From the NCBI GenBank assembly GCA_017308255.1, contig JAFKFN010000016.1, positions 1 through 64,000 on the forward strand: a stretch of DNA of 64,000 nt, read 5' to 3'. The notes under the pieces were generated by a model. The model was given only the letters and a program-made list of their open reading frames with translations, made no database searches and was not told where the DNA came from. Both the position numbers and the translations under genes were made by a program. Shown here one piece after another: positions 18,462 to 28,141 of the stretch. How positions within the stretch are numbered: position 1 is the first letter of the stretch; each line of letters begins with the position of its first letter. The stretch is from Altererythrobacter sp. (lineage in GTDB: Bacteria > Pseudomonadota > Alphaproteobacteria > Sphingomonadales > Sphingomonadaceae).

Positions 18462-19193
18462 TCAGGCAAGAGTGGCGACAGTGCGCAGCAGCAGCGCGAT
18501 ATCGCCTTCGCGCGACAGGCGATGGTCGCCGTGCTTGACCAGCGTCACCTGCACATCGGGTGAACGCAAGGCGCGGGCCAGGCGCAAGGAGATTTCCGGC
18601 GGCACATCGGCATCGTCCTGCCCGTGCAGCAGCCGCACCGGGCAATCGATCGCGATCTCCCCGCCCAGCACGCGCTGCGCCTGCCCATCCTGCCAGAAGC
18701 CGGGATGGGTCGGCGTCGGTTCCGGGCCATAGGCATTGGGCTCGAACACGGTTTCGCCTCGGGCGAGCCGCTCCTGCTGGTCGGCGTCATAGCCCCATTC
18801 GGTGAAGTCGGGCGCGGCGGCGATGCCGGCCAGGCCCGCGACGCGTGAGCCGAGCGCCCGGGCTACCGGCAGCGAGAGCCACCCGCCCATGGAAGAGCCG
18901 ACCAGCACCAGCGGCCCGGCGATATGGCCGCCGATCAGCGCCAGCACTTCCTCGCGCCAGCGGCTCAGCGTACCTTCGGCAAAGGCGCCGGGGCTTTCGC
19001 CGCAGCCGGAATAATCCAGCAGCAGGCATTCGCGCCCGGCGGCCGTGGCCCAGTCGAACAGCGCCGTGGCCTTGCTGCCCGCCATGTCGGACATGTAGCC
19101 GGGCAGGAACACCACGGCCGGGCCGCTGCCCGCCACATGGCGATAGGCGATTTGCCGCCCGTCGGGCATCTCGTGGAAGTGCGGCCGGTCCAT
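18462..19193 (-). CDS. Alpha/beta hydrolase
   Basis: The 243-residue enzyme has the nucleophile elbow GSSMGG (serine near 101), an oxyanion segment FLPGYMSDM, an acid in GQDDADVP and the catalytic histidine in KHGDHRLS. This arrangement resembles small acyl-thioesterases and esterases of the ABHD10/BEM46-like group. The substrate cannot be called. ATG at 19193 is preferred because AAGGG lies 5-9 nt upstream; a GTG sits one codon earlier. It is probably transcribed with the TPR and LLM genes downstream. Confidence 0.8.
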   Translation of the reverse strand: MDRPHFHEMPDGRQIAYRHVAGSGPAVVFLPGYMSDMAGSKATALFDWATAAGRECLLLDYSGCGESPGAFAEGTLSRWREEVLALIGGHIAGPLVLVGSSMGGWLSLPVARALGSRVAGLAGIAAAPDFTEWGYDADQQERLARGETVFEPNAYGPEPTPTHPGFWQDGQAQRVLGGEIAIDCPVRLLHGQDDADVPPEISLRLARALRSPDVQVTLVKHGDHRLSREGDIALLLRTVATLA

Positions 19194-19232
19194 CACCCTT
19201 CACATGGCCACCCCGGCCGCGCAGGACAACCC

Positions 19233-20276
19233 TCAGCGTTTCGCGGCGAAGCGGGTGATTTCCTCCAGCTCCTGCGCCAGCAGCAGCTCCGCCGCCTGGC
19301 TGTTGGCCAGCAAGGCGCGGTGCAGGGCCGCCAGCCGCTGCACCAGGCGTTCCAGCTTGGCGGCGTTCCAGCGGCGCAACTGCGCGGACAGATCGTTCCG
19401 GTCGCGCCAGAAGATGCGGTGCGCCTTCTGCTCGGATTCCAGCAGCTGGTCGATCCGGCCGCTGCGCCCGAGCTTGGCGGCAAGCTGCGCCAGTTGCGCC
19501 GCGCGCCGTTCGAACGCCAACAGCACGCCCACCGGATTGAGCGAGACCTCGCGCATCCGCTTCAACTCATTCGGCAGCCGCTTTGCATCGCCGGAAAGCA
19601 CGGCATTGACCAGCGGCGCGAAGCCTTCTTCCTCGGTCCGGGCGCCGATGGCGTCCAGCGCATCCTCGTCAGCCGTCTTGGGCGTTTGCGTCGATGCGTC
19701 GAGATAGAGCGCCAGCTTGGTCACTTCGGATTGCGCCAGCCGCACGTCCAGCCCGGCGGCGCGCGCGATCCGTTCGGCCAGGTCGCTTCCCAGCCTCACC
19801 CCGGCCGCGTCGCCCATCCGCCGCACCTCTTCGCCCAGCGTGCGCGGATCGGGCGGATAGAACATCGCCACCAGCGCATCGGCCCGCTTGTCGAGCAATT
19901 TGGCGGTGCGCGCCTTGTCACTGGCCGACGTGGCGACGATCAGAACCGGGCAGGCCCCTTCGCCCTCGCCGGAATCGATCAGGGCGGCAAGGTTCTGCAC
20001 CGCGTCGTGCGCCTCGTCGCCGCTCGCGCGCACGACGATATGCCGCGCGCGGCCGAACAATGAGGTGGAGCGCGCCTCGTCCCCCAGCTTCACCGGATCG
20101 GCCCGCAGATCAGAACCGGCCAATTCCACCTTTTCGCCGGCTTCGGGAAGCAGTGCGGCGAACTTCTCGGCCGCCGCCGCCGCTCCGGCTTCGTCGGGGC
20201 CGCAGAAGAAGGCGATTCGCGCCTGGCGCGCGGCGCGCGGCGCCACGCTGGCGAAATCGCGCTGGCTCGCCTTCAC
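19233..20276 (-). CDS. holA: DNA polymerase III subunit delta
   Basis: The 347-residue protein is the delta subunit of the clamp loader, which opens the beta clamp. The N-terminal domain contains RIAFFCGPDEAGAAAA and VELAGSDLRADPVKLGDEA, then ARHIVVRASG; the collar domain occupies the C-terminal third. The GTG start overlaps the lptE stop (GTGA), which is the usual lptE-holA arrangement in alphaproteobacteria. Confidence 0.9.
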   Translation of the reverse strand: MKASQRDFASVAPRAARQARIAFFCGPDEAGAAAAAEKFAALLPEAGEKVELAGSDLRADPVKLGDEARSTSLFGRARHIVVRASGDEAHDAVQNLAALIDSGEGEGACPVLIVATSASDKARTAKLLDKRADALVAMFYPPDPRTLGEEVRRMGDAAGVRLGSDLAERIARAAGLDVRLAQSEVTKLALYLDASTQTPKTADEDALDAIGARTEEEGFAPLVNAVLSGDAKRLPNELKRMREVSLNPVGVLLAFERRAAQLAQLAAKLGRSGRIDQLLESEQKAHRIFWRDRNDLSAQLRRWNAAKLERLVQRLAALHRALLANSQAAELLLAQELEEITRFAAKR

Positions 20277-20761
20277 CGCGCGCGCAGGGCCAGCGTGACC
20301 TGGGTGACGATCCGCTCGGCCACGACGCCCGACAGGTTCTCCAGCGCCGTCTCTTCGGCGGCGATGGTCGCGTATTCGGAAGAGACCACGTCGATGCCCG
20401 CATCGGACCCGGCGGTGGCGTCGATCACGATCTCGCCGCTCGCCAGGTCGACCAGCTGATAACGCGCGCGCAGGGTGCGCCGCTCCCGCCCGATGGTCTC
20501 GTCGGTCAGCAGCCCCAGGCCTTCCAGCTTGTCGTTCAGCAGCACGTCCAGCCGATAGCGCGGGTCTGCCTGGACGCCGCCCTGGGACAGCTTGTCGCGC
20601 AGCGCGTTGCGCACCAGCCAGCCCGCGCGGCCTTCGATCGGCGCCACCTCCACCGAAGCCAGCCCTTGCGCCACCGCGCCATGGCTCCCGCCGGCATACA
20701 TCGGCTGGAGGCCGCAACCGGCCAGCATCAGGGCCGCCAGGGGGATCGCCAGGCGCTTCAT
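20273..20761 (-). CDS. lptE: LPS assembly lipoprotein LptE
   Basis: The 162-residue outer-membrane lipoprotein plugs the LptD barrel that inserts lipopolysaccharide. It has a lipoprotein signal with lipobox LAGC, followed by GLQPMYAGG, a hallmark start of alphaproteobacterial LptE. The body contains [18 protein letters not shown] and [10 protein letters not shown]. Position between leuS and holA, with 4-bp overlaps on both sides, supports the call strongly. Confidence 0.9.
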   Translation of the reverse strand: MKRLAIPLAALMLAGCGLQPMYAGGSHGAVAQGLASVEVAPIEGRAGWLVRNALRDKLSQGGVQADPRYRLDVLLNDKLEGLGLLTDETIGRERRTLRARYQLVDLASGEIVIDATAGSDAGIDVVSSEYATIAAEETALENLSGVVAERIVTQVTLALRAR

Positions 20762-23265
20762 GCGACGATGTTCACCAGCCTGTCGGGCACGACAATCACC
20801 TTGCGGACTTCGGCTCCGTCAAGCGCACGCTGGACTTTCTCGCTGGCCAGCGCAAGCGCCTCCAGCTCCGGCTGCGGCAGGCCCTTGGCCACGGTCAGCG
20901 TATCGCGCAGCTTGCCTTTCACCTGCACGGCGATGGTCACTTCGTCCTCCACCAGCAGCGCCGGATCGACTTCGGGCCACGCGGCGGCGGCGACCAGCCC
21001 CTCACCACCCATCCGCGCCCAGCCTTCCTCGGCCAGATGCGGCATCATCGGCGCGGACAGCAGCAGCGCCGTGCGGATCGCCGCGCTGCGATCGGCCGAA
21101 GGGGCGGCCTTTTCAGCCGCGGAGGTCAGCTCATAAATCCGCGCCACGGCCTTGTTGAAGGCCAGCGCCTCCACATCCTCGGCCACGGCGGCGATCGCTT
21201 GGTGCGTCTTGCGGGCCAGCGCCTTGTCCTCGCCGCTGGCCGAAGCATCGTATTGCCCGAACAGCCGCCACAGCCGCTGGACGAAGCGGCCGCAGCCTTC
21301 GATGCCGGCTTCCGACCACGGCAGGTCGCGTTCCGGCGGGCTGTCCGACAGCATGAACCAGCGCACCGCATCCGCGCCGTAATGGGCCACGATCTCGTCC
21401 GGATCGACCACGTTCTTCTTTGATTTGGACATCTTCTCGACCCGGCCGGCGCTGACCGGCTGGCCGTCCGCTATCCGTATCCAGTCGTCGCCGTCCTTGC
21501 GCACTTCGCCCGGCGAAAGCCACGAGCCGTCGCCGGCGCGATAGGTCTCGTGCGTGACCATGCCTTGCGTGAACAGGCTGGCGAACGGCTCCTTCACGTC
21601 CAGCTTGCCGATATGGGCCAGTGCCCGGGTCCAGAAGCGGGCGTAGAGCAAGTGCAGGATCGCATGTTCGATCCCGCCGATGTACTGTTCCACCGGCATC
21701 CAGTCGGCGACTTCGCCCTTGTCGAACGGCTTGTCCGCCGGCTGGCTGGCGAAGCGCAGGAAGTACCAGCTGGAATTGACGAAGGTGTCCAGCGTATCGG
21801 TTTCGCGCGTCGCGGGGGCGCCGCATTTCGGGCACTGGACATGCTTCCAGGTCGGATGGCGGACGAGCGGGTTGCCAGGCGTCTTGAAATCGACATCCTC
21901 GGGCAAGGTCACGGGGAGCTGGTCCTTCGGCACCGGCACGACGCCGCAGCTCTCGCAATGGATGAACGGGATCGGCGTGCCCCAATAGCGCTGGCGGGAC
22001 ACCCCCCAGTCGCGCAGGCGCCACACGGTCTTCCCTTCGCCCCAGCCTTCCCCTTCGGCCCGGGTGATCACCGCCGCCTTGGCTTCGGCCACGCCCATGC
22101 CGTCAAGGAAGCCGGAGTTGACCAGCACGCCATCGCCGGCCTCCGCCTGCGCCAGCGGCGCATCGGCTTCGGCGGCGGACGGGGCGACCACGCGCATGAT
22201 CGGCAGGCCGTATTTGCGGGCGAAATCGAAGTCCCGCTGGTCATGCCCGGGCACCGCTATCACCGCCCCGGTGCCGTATTCCATCAGCACGAAATTGGCG
22301 ATGAAGACCGGCAGGTATGCGCCGGTGAACGGATGGCGCGCGCCGATGCCGGTGTCGAAGCCCAGCTTCTCGGCCGTTTCCAGCTCTGCCGCGGTGGTGC
22401 CGCCGCGCTTGCACTGGTCGATGAACTTGCCCGCGTCGCAATTGGTCATCGCCACTTGCTGCGCCAGCGGATGATCGGGCGCCACGGCCACGAAGCTGGC
22501 GCCGAACACCGTGTCGGGCCGGGTGGAATAGACGTCCAGCGTTTCGCCGTTGGACAAGTCGAAGCGGAATTGCAGGCCCTGGCTCTTGCCGATCCAGTTC
22601 TCCTGCATCAGCCGGACTTTCTCGGGCCAGCCTTCCAGCTCGCCCAGGCCGTCGAGCAGGTCCTGCGCGAAAGCGGTGATCTTGAGGAACCACTGGTTGA
22701 GCTGGCGCTTCTCCACCGGCGCGCCGGAGCGCCAGCCGCGCCCGTCGATCACCTGTTCGTTGGCCAGCACCGTCTGGTCGACCGGATCCCAGTTGACCGC
22801 GCTCTGCCGGCGATAGACCAGTCCGGCTTCGTAAAGGTCGAGGAACAGCGCCTGCTCGTGCCCGTAATAGCCGGGATCGCAGGTGGCGAGTTCCCGGCTC
22901 CAGTCGAGCGCGAAGCCCAGGCGCTTAAGCTGCGCCTTCATCGTGGCGATGTTCCGGTAGGTCCACCCGGCCGGATGGACGCCTTTTTCCATGGCGGCGT
23001 TTTCCGCCGGCATGCCGAAGGCGTCCCAGCCCATCGGATGCAGCACCTCGTGCCCCTGCATCCGCTTGTAGCGGGCCAGCACGTCGCCCATCGTGTAGTT
23101 GCGCACGTGGCCGATGTGGATGCGCCCCGATGGATAGGGGAACATCTCCAGGACATAGCTTTTCGGCTTGTTGCTGGCGCTGTCGGCCTCGAAGCAGCGC
23201 GCTTCGTCCCAGGCGCGCTGCCAGCGCCCGTCGGCTTGCGACGGATCGAATCGGTTCTCGCTCAT
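20758..23265 (-). CDS. leuS: Leucyl-tRNA synthetase
   Basis: The 835-residue class I synthetase charges tRNA-Leu. The ATP-site motif HIGH lies at 50-53 within [11 protein letters not shown] and the KMSKS motif at 611-615. An editing (CP1) domain occupies roughly 220-410, and the anticodon-binding domain is C-terminal, ending in [15 protein letters not shown]. The ATG at 23265 is the family start. It overlaps lptE by ATGA and lies 46 nt downstream of the DUF3576 gene. Confidence 0.97.
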   Translation of the reverse strand: MSENRFDPSQADGRWQRAWDEARCFEADSASNKPKSYVLEMFPYPSGRIHIGHVRNYTMGDVLARYKRMQGHEVLHPMGWDAFGMPAENAAMEKGVHPAGWTYRNIATMKAQLKRLGFALDWSRELATCDPGYYGHEQALFLDLYEAGLVYRRQSAVNWDPVDQTVLANEQVIDGRGWRSGAPVEKRQLNQWFLKITAFAQDLLDGLGELEGWPEKVRLMQENWIGKSQGLQFRFDLSNGETLDVYSTRPDTVFGASFVAVAPDHPLAQQVAMTNCDAGKFIDQCKRGGTTAAELETAEKLGFDTGIGARHPFTGAYLPVFIANFVLMEYGTGAVIAVPGHDQRDFDFARKYGLPIMRVVAPSAAEADAPLAQAEAGDGVLVNSGFLDGMGVAEAKAAVITRAEGEGWGEGKTVWRLRDWGVSRQRYWGTPIPFIHCESCGVVPVPKDQLPVTLPEDVDFKTPGNPLVRHPTWKHVQCPKCGAPATRETDTLDTFVNSSWYFLRFASQPADKPFDKGEVADWMPVEQYIGGIEHAILHLLYARFWTRALAHIGKLDVKEPFASLFTQGMVTHETYRAGDGSWLSPGEVRKDGDDWIRIADGQPVSAGRVEKMSKSKKNVVDPDEIVAHYGADAVRWFMLSDSPPERDLPWSEAGIEGCGRFVQRLWRLFGQYDASASGEDKALARKTHQAIAAVAEDVEALAFNKAVARIYELTSAAEKAAPSADRSAAIRTALLLSAPMMPHLAEEGWARMGGEGLVAAAAWPEVDPALLVEDEVTIAVQVKGKLRDTLTVAKGLPQPELEALALASEKVQRALDGAEVRKVIVVPDRLVNIVA

Positions 23266-23311
23266 GTCCCCGCCCCTAAGGCCTGGCCCCATGCCCGGCA
23301 ACGGAAGGCGG

Positions 23312-23788
23312 TCAGCCGATCGCGGAACGCCTGAGGTCGCGCGCTTTGGTGAGGATGATATCCTCCAGCCGCTGCACGGTGGCCGCCTGGACCGGCGCGG
23401 CCACCCACACGCCGCCTTGCAGCACCTCGCGGCTGGCGGCCACCCGCAGCGCATCGGCGCGCAGGTCCTGATCGAGGATCGAGACCGAGACCTTCATCCG
23501 CTCGTTCGGGTTCTGCGGGTTGGCGTACCAATCGGTCACGATGACGCCGCCGGAACTGTCGGCCTGAGTCAGCGGCATGAACGAAAGCGTCTCCAGGCTG
23601 GCGCGCCAGAGATAGGAATTGACCCCGATCGTGGTGATCTGCGCCGCCGCCAGATCGGCCTTGGGCCGCGCGTTGCCGCGGCTGCACGCGGCCAGGCCCA
23701 GGGCCAGCGCGCCGAGAAGCAGCCAGCCGGCCGCAGCGCGCAGCGGGCCGGGGTGACGGTTGGCGGCGGGAGAAGTCTGCAATGCCAT
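23312..23788 (-). CDS. DUF3576 family lipoprotein
   Basis: The 158-residue product has a lipoprotein signal ([14 protein letters not shown]) after an N-terminal stretch, then the DUF3576 pattern: [29 protein letters not shown] and [14 protein letters not shown]3576 proteins are envelope lipoproteins of unknown function in alphaproteobacteria, usually just upstream of leuS as here. Start ATG 23788 is chosen because GAGGAA lies at correct spacing. This Shine-Dalgarno falls inside the last of four imperfect tandem repeats. Confidence 0.85.
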   Translation of the reverse strand: MALQTSPAANRHPGPLRAAAGWLLLGALALGLAACSRGNARPKADLAAAQITTIGVNSYLWRASLETLSFMPLTQADSSGGVIVTDWYANPQNPNERMKVSVSILDQDLRADALRVAASREVLQGGVWVAAPVQAATVQRLEDIILTKARDLRRSAIG

Positions 23789-23791
23789 GCT

Positions 23792-23859
23792 CGGTCCAAT
23801 TCCTCGTTGCGGGCCAATCCGCGCTTCGGCCAAATCCACGTTCGGCCAAAATCCACCTT
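23792..23859. repeat. Four imperfect 16-17 bp tandem repeats in the DUF3576 leader
   Basis: Units near 23792, 23810, 23827 and 23843 share a core of CGGCCAAATCCACGTT, with variants such as CGGCCAAAATCCACCTT and CGGTCCAATTCCTCGTT. They sit directly upstream of the DUF3576 start on the minus strand, and the nearest unit supplies its ribosome-binding site. The remaining 286 bases to 24145 show no gene or convincing promoter. Confidence 0.55.
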
Positions 23860-24145
23860 CAGACAGCCGTCCGCGCCTCTATAACCGCCGCGAAGCAGGC
23901 GGCAAGCTCGCGCGGCCAATGCTCGCGCCGTAGGGCAGGCAAAGCGGTGAACGCGGGCTTAACCCGGCTTGCTGTGGAGTGGCTGCAACACTTGGCAAAA
24001 AGCGACGAAGGTTGACTCGCAATGTGGCCTTCGCGCGCCTATCACAACTTCAATGAGGGATTCGGGCCGATTCCGATCGCTCAGGAATCGTTCAGGCGCG
24101 ATCGTGCGTCATGGGCGGCCAGCAAGGTGGGCATTGGGGCATCGC

Positions 24146-24901
24146 GTGAGGAAGGCACTGCGCAGGAACGGTCGACTGACGGCGAGCTTCGCCGCGGGTG
24201 CGCTCGTGCTTGTCGGCCTGCCTACCGCCGGCTTCGCCCTCGGCGCCCTCGATGACGGGGTGAGCCTGGCGGGCAACGGCAATTTCGCCGCGCTCACGCC
24301 GGCGAAGATCGACCCGGAACTGGCGCGTTTCGTCGCGGAACGGAGCAGCGGCACCTCGCGGCCGATGCGTTTCACGCCGGCCGGAATCGCCGCGCGGCCA
24401 AGCCGCTCGGTCACGGTGGCGGTGCGGATCGACAGCGAAGCGGCGCGGGCGATCTCGGTACGTTCGGCGATCGCCGCCGCGCGCGAGCAGACGGTCAGCG
24501 ATTCGCCGCTGCGGATCACGCCCACGCGCTACAACCTGGGCATTTCGCGCGGCTATCAGAACTTCGCCAAGGCCACGCCGGCGCTTTCGCATTCGCTGTC
24601 GGATGCCGGCATTCCCGATCTGGCCGATTTCCGGCCCCGTCCCGGCGCGCAGCCTGACGAAAGCCGCTTCGCCGCGCGCATCGCGGTGGAGGAAGAAGCC
24701 AAGACCGGCGCCGCGCCCCGCACGATCGATGCGCGTGGCGACCAGGCGCTGGATCTCGCCGGCAGCTATCGCCTGACTCGCAACCTCGATGTCACCGCGG
24801 GCGTGCGTTATTCGCAAGAGCGTGACCGGCTGGTGCCGCTGGCGGACCCTGCCAAGCAGGATAGCCAGGCCGTCTACGTCGGAACCCAGCTCCGCTTCTG
24901 A
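24146..24901 (+). CDS. Hypothetical exported protein, possible beta-barrel end
   Basis: With the GTG at 24146 the 251-residue product gains a clear signal peptide (RKALRRNGRLTASF, then ALVLVGLPTAGFA). The C-terminal 60 residues alternate polar and nonpolar residues (LAGSYRLTRNLDVTAGVRYS) and end AVYVGTQLRF with a terminal phenylalanine. This is typical of an outer-membrane strand recognised by the Bam machinery. The middle is rich in Ala, Arg and Ser with no known domain. I do not recognise the family. Upstream ATG codons at 24053 and further left lack a ribosome-binding site. A strong terminator follows. Confidence 0.65.
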   Translation: MRKALRRNGRLTASFAAGALVLVGLPTAGFALGALDDGVSLAGNGNFAALTPAKIDPELARFVAERSSGTSRPMRFTPAGIAARPSRSVTVAVRIDSEAARAISVRSAIAAAREQTVSDSPLRITPTRYNLGISRGYQNFAKATPALSHSLSDAGIPDLADFRPRPGAQPDESRFAARIAVEEEAKTGAAPRTIDARGDQALDLAGSYRLTRNLDVTAGVRYSQERDRLVPLADPAKQDSQAVYVGTQLRF

Positions 24902-24928
24902 TCGCCGCTTATTCGCGATGTCGTGAAG

Positions 24929-24951
24929 CCCCCGCCCCGGCGGGGGTTTTT
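24929..24951 (+). terminator. Rho-independent terminator
   Basis: CCCCCGC (24929-24935) pairs with GCGGGGG (24940-24946) over a CCCG loop, followed by TTTTT. It ends transcription of the exported protein gene at 24146-24901. Confidence 0.9.
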
Positions 24952-25021
24952 CGTTGCGCCGGGCAGGGCCTTGCCGCAAGCTTGCCCCGCGGCCCCAACA
25001 GGGGCGGAACGAGGAGAGGAT

Positions 25022-25744
25022 ATGGCACGCGTTGCTGTGGTCACCGGCGGAACACGCGGCATTGGCCGGGCGATCTGCGAGGCGCTGAAGGCCCAGGGGC
25101 TGACAGTCGCGGCGAACTATGCCGGCAATGAGGACAAGGCGAATGCCTTCGCCCGGGAAACCGGCATCGCCGCTTACAAATGGGATGTCGGGGATCATGA
25201 GGCGACTGTCGCCGGCTGCGCCCGCGTGGCGGAAGAACTGGGGCCGATCGACGTGCTGGTCAACAATGCCGGCATCACCCGCGACGGCACCCTGCTCAAG
25301 ATGAGCTTCGACGATTGGGATGCGGTCATGCGCGTCAATCTTGGCGGATGCTTCAACATGGCCAAGGCGTGCTTTCCCGGCATGCGCGAACGCGGCTGGG
25401 GCCGGATCATCAACATCGGCTCGATCAACGGGCAGGCCGGGCAATACGGCCAGGTGAACTATGCCGCGGCGAAAAGCGGCATCCACGGCTTCACCAAGGC
25501 GCTGGCCCAGGAAGGCGCGCGCTTCGGGGTGACGGTCAACGCCATCGCGCCGGGCTATATCGATACCGACATGGTCGCGGCGGTGCCGGAAAACGTGCTG
25601 GAAAAGATCGTCGCCCGGATACCCGTCGGCCGCCTGGGCCGCGCCCAGGAGATCGCGCGGGGCGTGGCGTTCCTGGCGTCGGAGGACGCCGGCTTCGTCA
25701 CCGGTTCCACGCTGTCGATCAACGGCGGGCAGCACATGTATTGA
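25022..25744 (+). CDS. phbB: Acetoacetyl-CoA reductase
   Basis: The 240-residue SDR reduces acetoacetyl-CoA to (R)-3-hydroxybutyryl-CoA with NADPH, the second step of polyhydroxybutyrate synthesis. It has the cofactor motif TGGTRGIGR near residue 8, NNAGITRDG, a catalytic serine in INIGSINGQ, YAAAK, and a characteristic end TGSTLSINGGQHMY. FabG is the main alternative, but QYGQVNYAAAKSG and the HMY end favour PhbB. GAGGAGAG precedes the ATG. The small RHH gene follows after 19 nt; phaA and phaC are not in the window. Confidence 0.88.
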   Translation: MARVAVVTGGTRGIGRAICEALKAQGLTVAANYAGNEDKANAFARETGIAAYKWDVGDHEATVAGCARVAEELGPIDVLVNNAGITRDGTLLKMSFDDWDAVMRVNLGGCFNMAKACFPGMRERGWGRIINIGSINGQAGQYGQVNYAAAKSGIHGFTKALAQEGARFGVTVNAIAPGYIDTDMVAAVPENVLEKIVARIPVGRLGRAQEIARGVAFLASEDAGFVTGSTLSINGGQHMY

Positions 25745-25763
25745 TGGGGAGGGCGGGTAGCCC

Positions 25764-26012
25764 GTGCCGAAGGCCTCTTTCTATCATCCTCCCATCAAGC
25801 GATCGGTGGAGATCGCCGGCCACAAGACTTCGATCAGCCTGGAGCCGCTGTTCTGGGACCTGCTGGGCCGCGAGGCCCAGCGCCAGGGATTGCCGCTCAA
25901 TGCCCTGGTAGCCCGGATCGATGCCGAACGGATCGAGGCGGACAGGCCGCCTGGCCTCGCCGGCGCTATCCGCCTGTGGCTGGCTGCCCGGCTCCTGCCT
26001 GCGGAGGGCTGA
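25764..26012 (+). CDS. Ribbon-helix-helix domain protein
   Basis: The 82-residue protein fits the alphaproteobacterial RHH_4 family: a strand segment KRSVEIAGHKTSISLEP, then two helices, FWDLLGREAQRQG and PLNALVARIDAER. Such proteins are probably small DNA-binding regulators, although some are annotated as sulfotransferase-like by error. The GTG start follows a GGAGGGCGGG purine run. It lies 19 nt after phbB and is probably co-transcribed, but its target is unknown. No toxin partner is present, so it is not an obvious antitoxin. Confidence 0.82.
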   Translation: MPKASFYHPPIKRSVEIAGHKTSISLEPLFWDLLGREAQRQGLPLNALVARIDAERIEADRPPGLAGAIRLWLAARLLPAEG

Positions 26013-26036
26013 CGGGCCGGGGACTCTCCCGCCAGA

Positions 26037-26327
<291 letters not shown>

Positions 26328-26404
26328 TCACCGCGCTGTCCCGGTTTCGGATGGCCCGGCGATCGCGGTTGACCGGCGGAGCCGGCGCTAACTATGCAGG
26401 GGCG

Positions 26405-27280
26405 ATGATCGACCGGAAGCCCATCCGCAAAGCCGTGTTCCCCGTTGCCGGGCTGGGCACGCGCTTCCTGCCCGCGACCAAGGCCATCCCCAAGGAACTG
26501 CTGCCGGTGGTGGACCGGCCGCTGATCCAATATGCGGTGGACGAAGCGCGCGAGGCGGGGATCGAGCAGATGGTCTTCGTCACCGGGCGCGGGAAAACCG
26601 CGCTGGTCGAGCATTTCGACATCGCATACGAGCTCGAGACGACGTTGAGCGAGCGGGGCAAGGATCTAGCGATCCTGGAGCCTACGCGCTTCACGCCCGG
26701 CGATCTCATCACCGTGCGCCAACAGGTGCCGCTGGGCCTTGGCCATGCCATCTGGTGCGCGCGCGCGATCGTCGGGGACGAGCCTTTCGCGATCCTGCTG
26801 CCTGACGAGCTCATGGTGGGCAAGCCCGGCTGCCTGGCCCAGATGGTCGAGGCTTACGAGCAGGTCGGCGGCAATCTCATCTCCGTGCTGGAAGTCCCGC
26901 GCGAGGAAGTGTCCAGCTATGGCGTGATCGAGCCCGGCCTGACCGACGGCACGCTGACCGAGGTGCGCGGCCTGGTGGAAAAGCCCCCGGTGGACAAGGC
27001 GCCGTCGAACAAGATCATCTCCGGCCGCTATATCCTCCAGCCCGAAGTCATGCGCACGCTGGAAAGCCAGGGCCGGGGGGCCGGGGGCGAGATCCAGCTG
27101 ACAGATGCCATGGCGCGGATGATCGGCCAGCAGCCGTTCCACGCCGTGACGTTCGCCGGCAAGCGCTATGACTGCGGCAGCAAGATCGGCTTCATCGAGG
27201 CGACGCTGGCGCTGGCGCTGGAGCGGGATGATATCGGCCCGGACGTGCGCCGGATGGCGAAGCGGCTGGTGGAAGAATAG
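26405..27280 (+). CDS. galU: UTP-glucose-1-phosphate uridylyltransferase
   Basis: The 291-residue enzyme makes UDP-glucose for polysaccharide and LPS synthesis. Family motifs are GLGTRFLPATKAIPKE near residue 16, YAVDEAREAGIEQ, LGLGHAIWCA, LPDELM and KRYDCGSKIGF near the end. Start ATG 26405 has AGGGG just upstream. It is a single gene with its own terminator, beside the convergent M23 peptidase gene. Confidence 0.96.
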   Translation: MIDRKPIRKAVFPVAGLGTRFLPATKAIPKELLPVVDRPLIQYAVDEAREAGIEQMVFVTGRGKTALVEHFDIAYELETTLSERGKDLAILEPTRFTPGDLITVRQQVPLGLGHAIWCARAIVGDEPFAILLPDELMVGKPGCLAQMVEAYEQVGGNLISVLEVPREEVSSYGVIEPGLTDGTLTEVRGLVEKPPVDKAPSNKIISGRYILQPEVMRTLESQGRGAGGEIQLTDAMARMIGQQPFHAVTFAGKRYDCGSKIGFIEATLALALERDDIGPDVRRMAKRLVEE

Positions 27281-27289
27281 CCCGCATGA

Positions 27290-27316
27290 AAAAGGCGCCG
27301 ATCGCCGGCGCCTTTT
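27290..27316. terminator. Terminator between galU and the M23 peptidase gene
   Basis: AAAAGGCGCCG (27290-27300) pairs perfectly with CGGCGCCTTTT (27306-27316) over a 5-nt loop. With A and T runs on opposite sides it can work for both convergent genes. Confidence 0.9.
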
Positions 27317-27355
27317 CGGGTGTTCGCTTGTTCGAACCGGATTTTTGCGGCGGGC

Positions 27356-28021
27356 TTATTCGGGGCCGCCGCGGCCCAGGCCTGGATCCTCGGAAACGGC
27401 GAGCTGGGTATTGCCGACCATGTAAGGCGTCGGATCGACCGCATCGCCGGCGACGCGAACCTCATAATGCAGGTGCGGGCCGGTGGAACGGCCGGTGGTG
27501 CCGACATAGCCGATCAGCTGGCCCTTGTGGACCTGATCGCCCGTGGCCACCGCGAAACCGGACAAGTGGGCATAGCGCGTCTCCAGACCGCCGCCATGCT
27601 CGATCTGGATATAGTTGCCATAGCTGCTGAACGGCGCGGCCTTGCTTACCAGGCCATCGGCCGTGGCATAAACCGGGGTGCCGATCGGCTGCGCCAGATC
27701 GATGCCCTTGTGATCGCGCCGCCCGCCGAGGATCGGGTGGTTGCGCATGCCGAAGCTGCTGGTCAGCGTGGCGTCCTGCACCGGCATGCCCGAGGGAACC
27801 GAAACGCGTGCGATCGGTTGAGCGGATACGACGCCGGTGTGATCCATCGACTTCCAGCTGGCGAAGAGTTCGCGGAACTCGCGGTCGCCGGAAGCGGAAC
27901 TGGCATGAGTGGTGTCGATCGCGCCGGTGATCTGGGTGCTCGTGGCGGTCTCGTTCGCCATGGCCGGATTGGTGGTAGCTACAAGAGCGGCCAGGGCTCC
28001 GAGTGCGTACTTGAGCAACAT
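27356..28021 (-). CDS. M23 family metallopeptidase
   Basis: The 221-residue exported protein has a signal peptide (residues 1-22, ending AMA) and a LytM domain that cuts peptidoglycan cross-bridges. The zinc ligands are visible in HPILGGRRDHKGIDLA (the H-x(n)-D pair) and GPHLHYEV (HxH). Both active-site motifs are intact, so it is probably an active endopeptidase rather than an EnvC-type activator. No coiled coil is present. It is transcribed alone and converges on galU. Confidence 0.92.
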   Translation of the reverse strand: MLLKYALGALAALVATTNPAMANETATSTQITGAIDTTHASSASGDREFRELFASWKSMDHTGVVSAQPIARVSVPSGMPVQDATLTSSFGMRNHPILGGRRDHKGIDLAQPIGTPVYATADGLVSKAAPFSSYGNYIQIEHGGGLETRYAHLSGFAVATGDQVHKGQLIGYVGTTGRSTGPHLHYEVRVAGDAVDPTPYMVGNTQLAVSEDPGLGRGGPE

Positions 28022-28141
28022 GCGAATTGTGTTCCCGTCCTTCTCACAGGTGCGCGGGGACGCCTGCGGTTGAAATAACCCGAGAAGGTCGGAGCCCCCC
28101 GCCCGTCTCAGCGATCGGGGTGCTACGGGGCAAAGGGTTAA

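Noticed and set aside
24012-24045. Promoter TTGACT ... TATCAC before the exported protein gene
   Set aside because: The spacing is about 22 bp, too long for a normal sigma-70 promoter.
25764-26012. Antitoxin of a toxin-antitoxin pair
   Set aside because: The protein has a ribbon-helix-helix fold but no toxin-like gene is adjacent.
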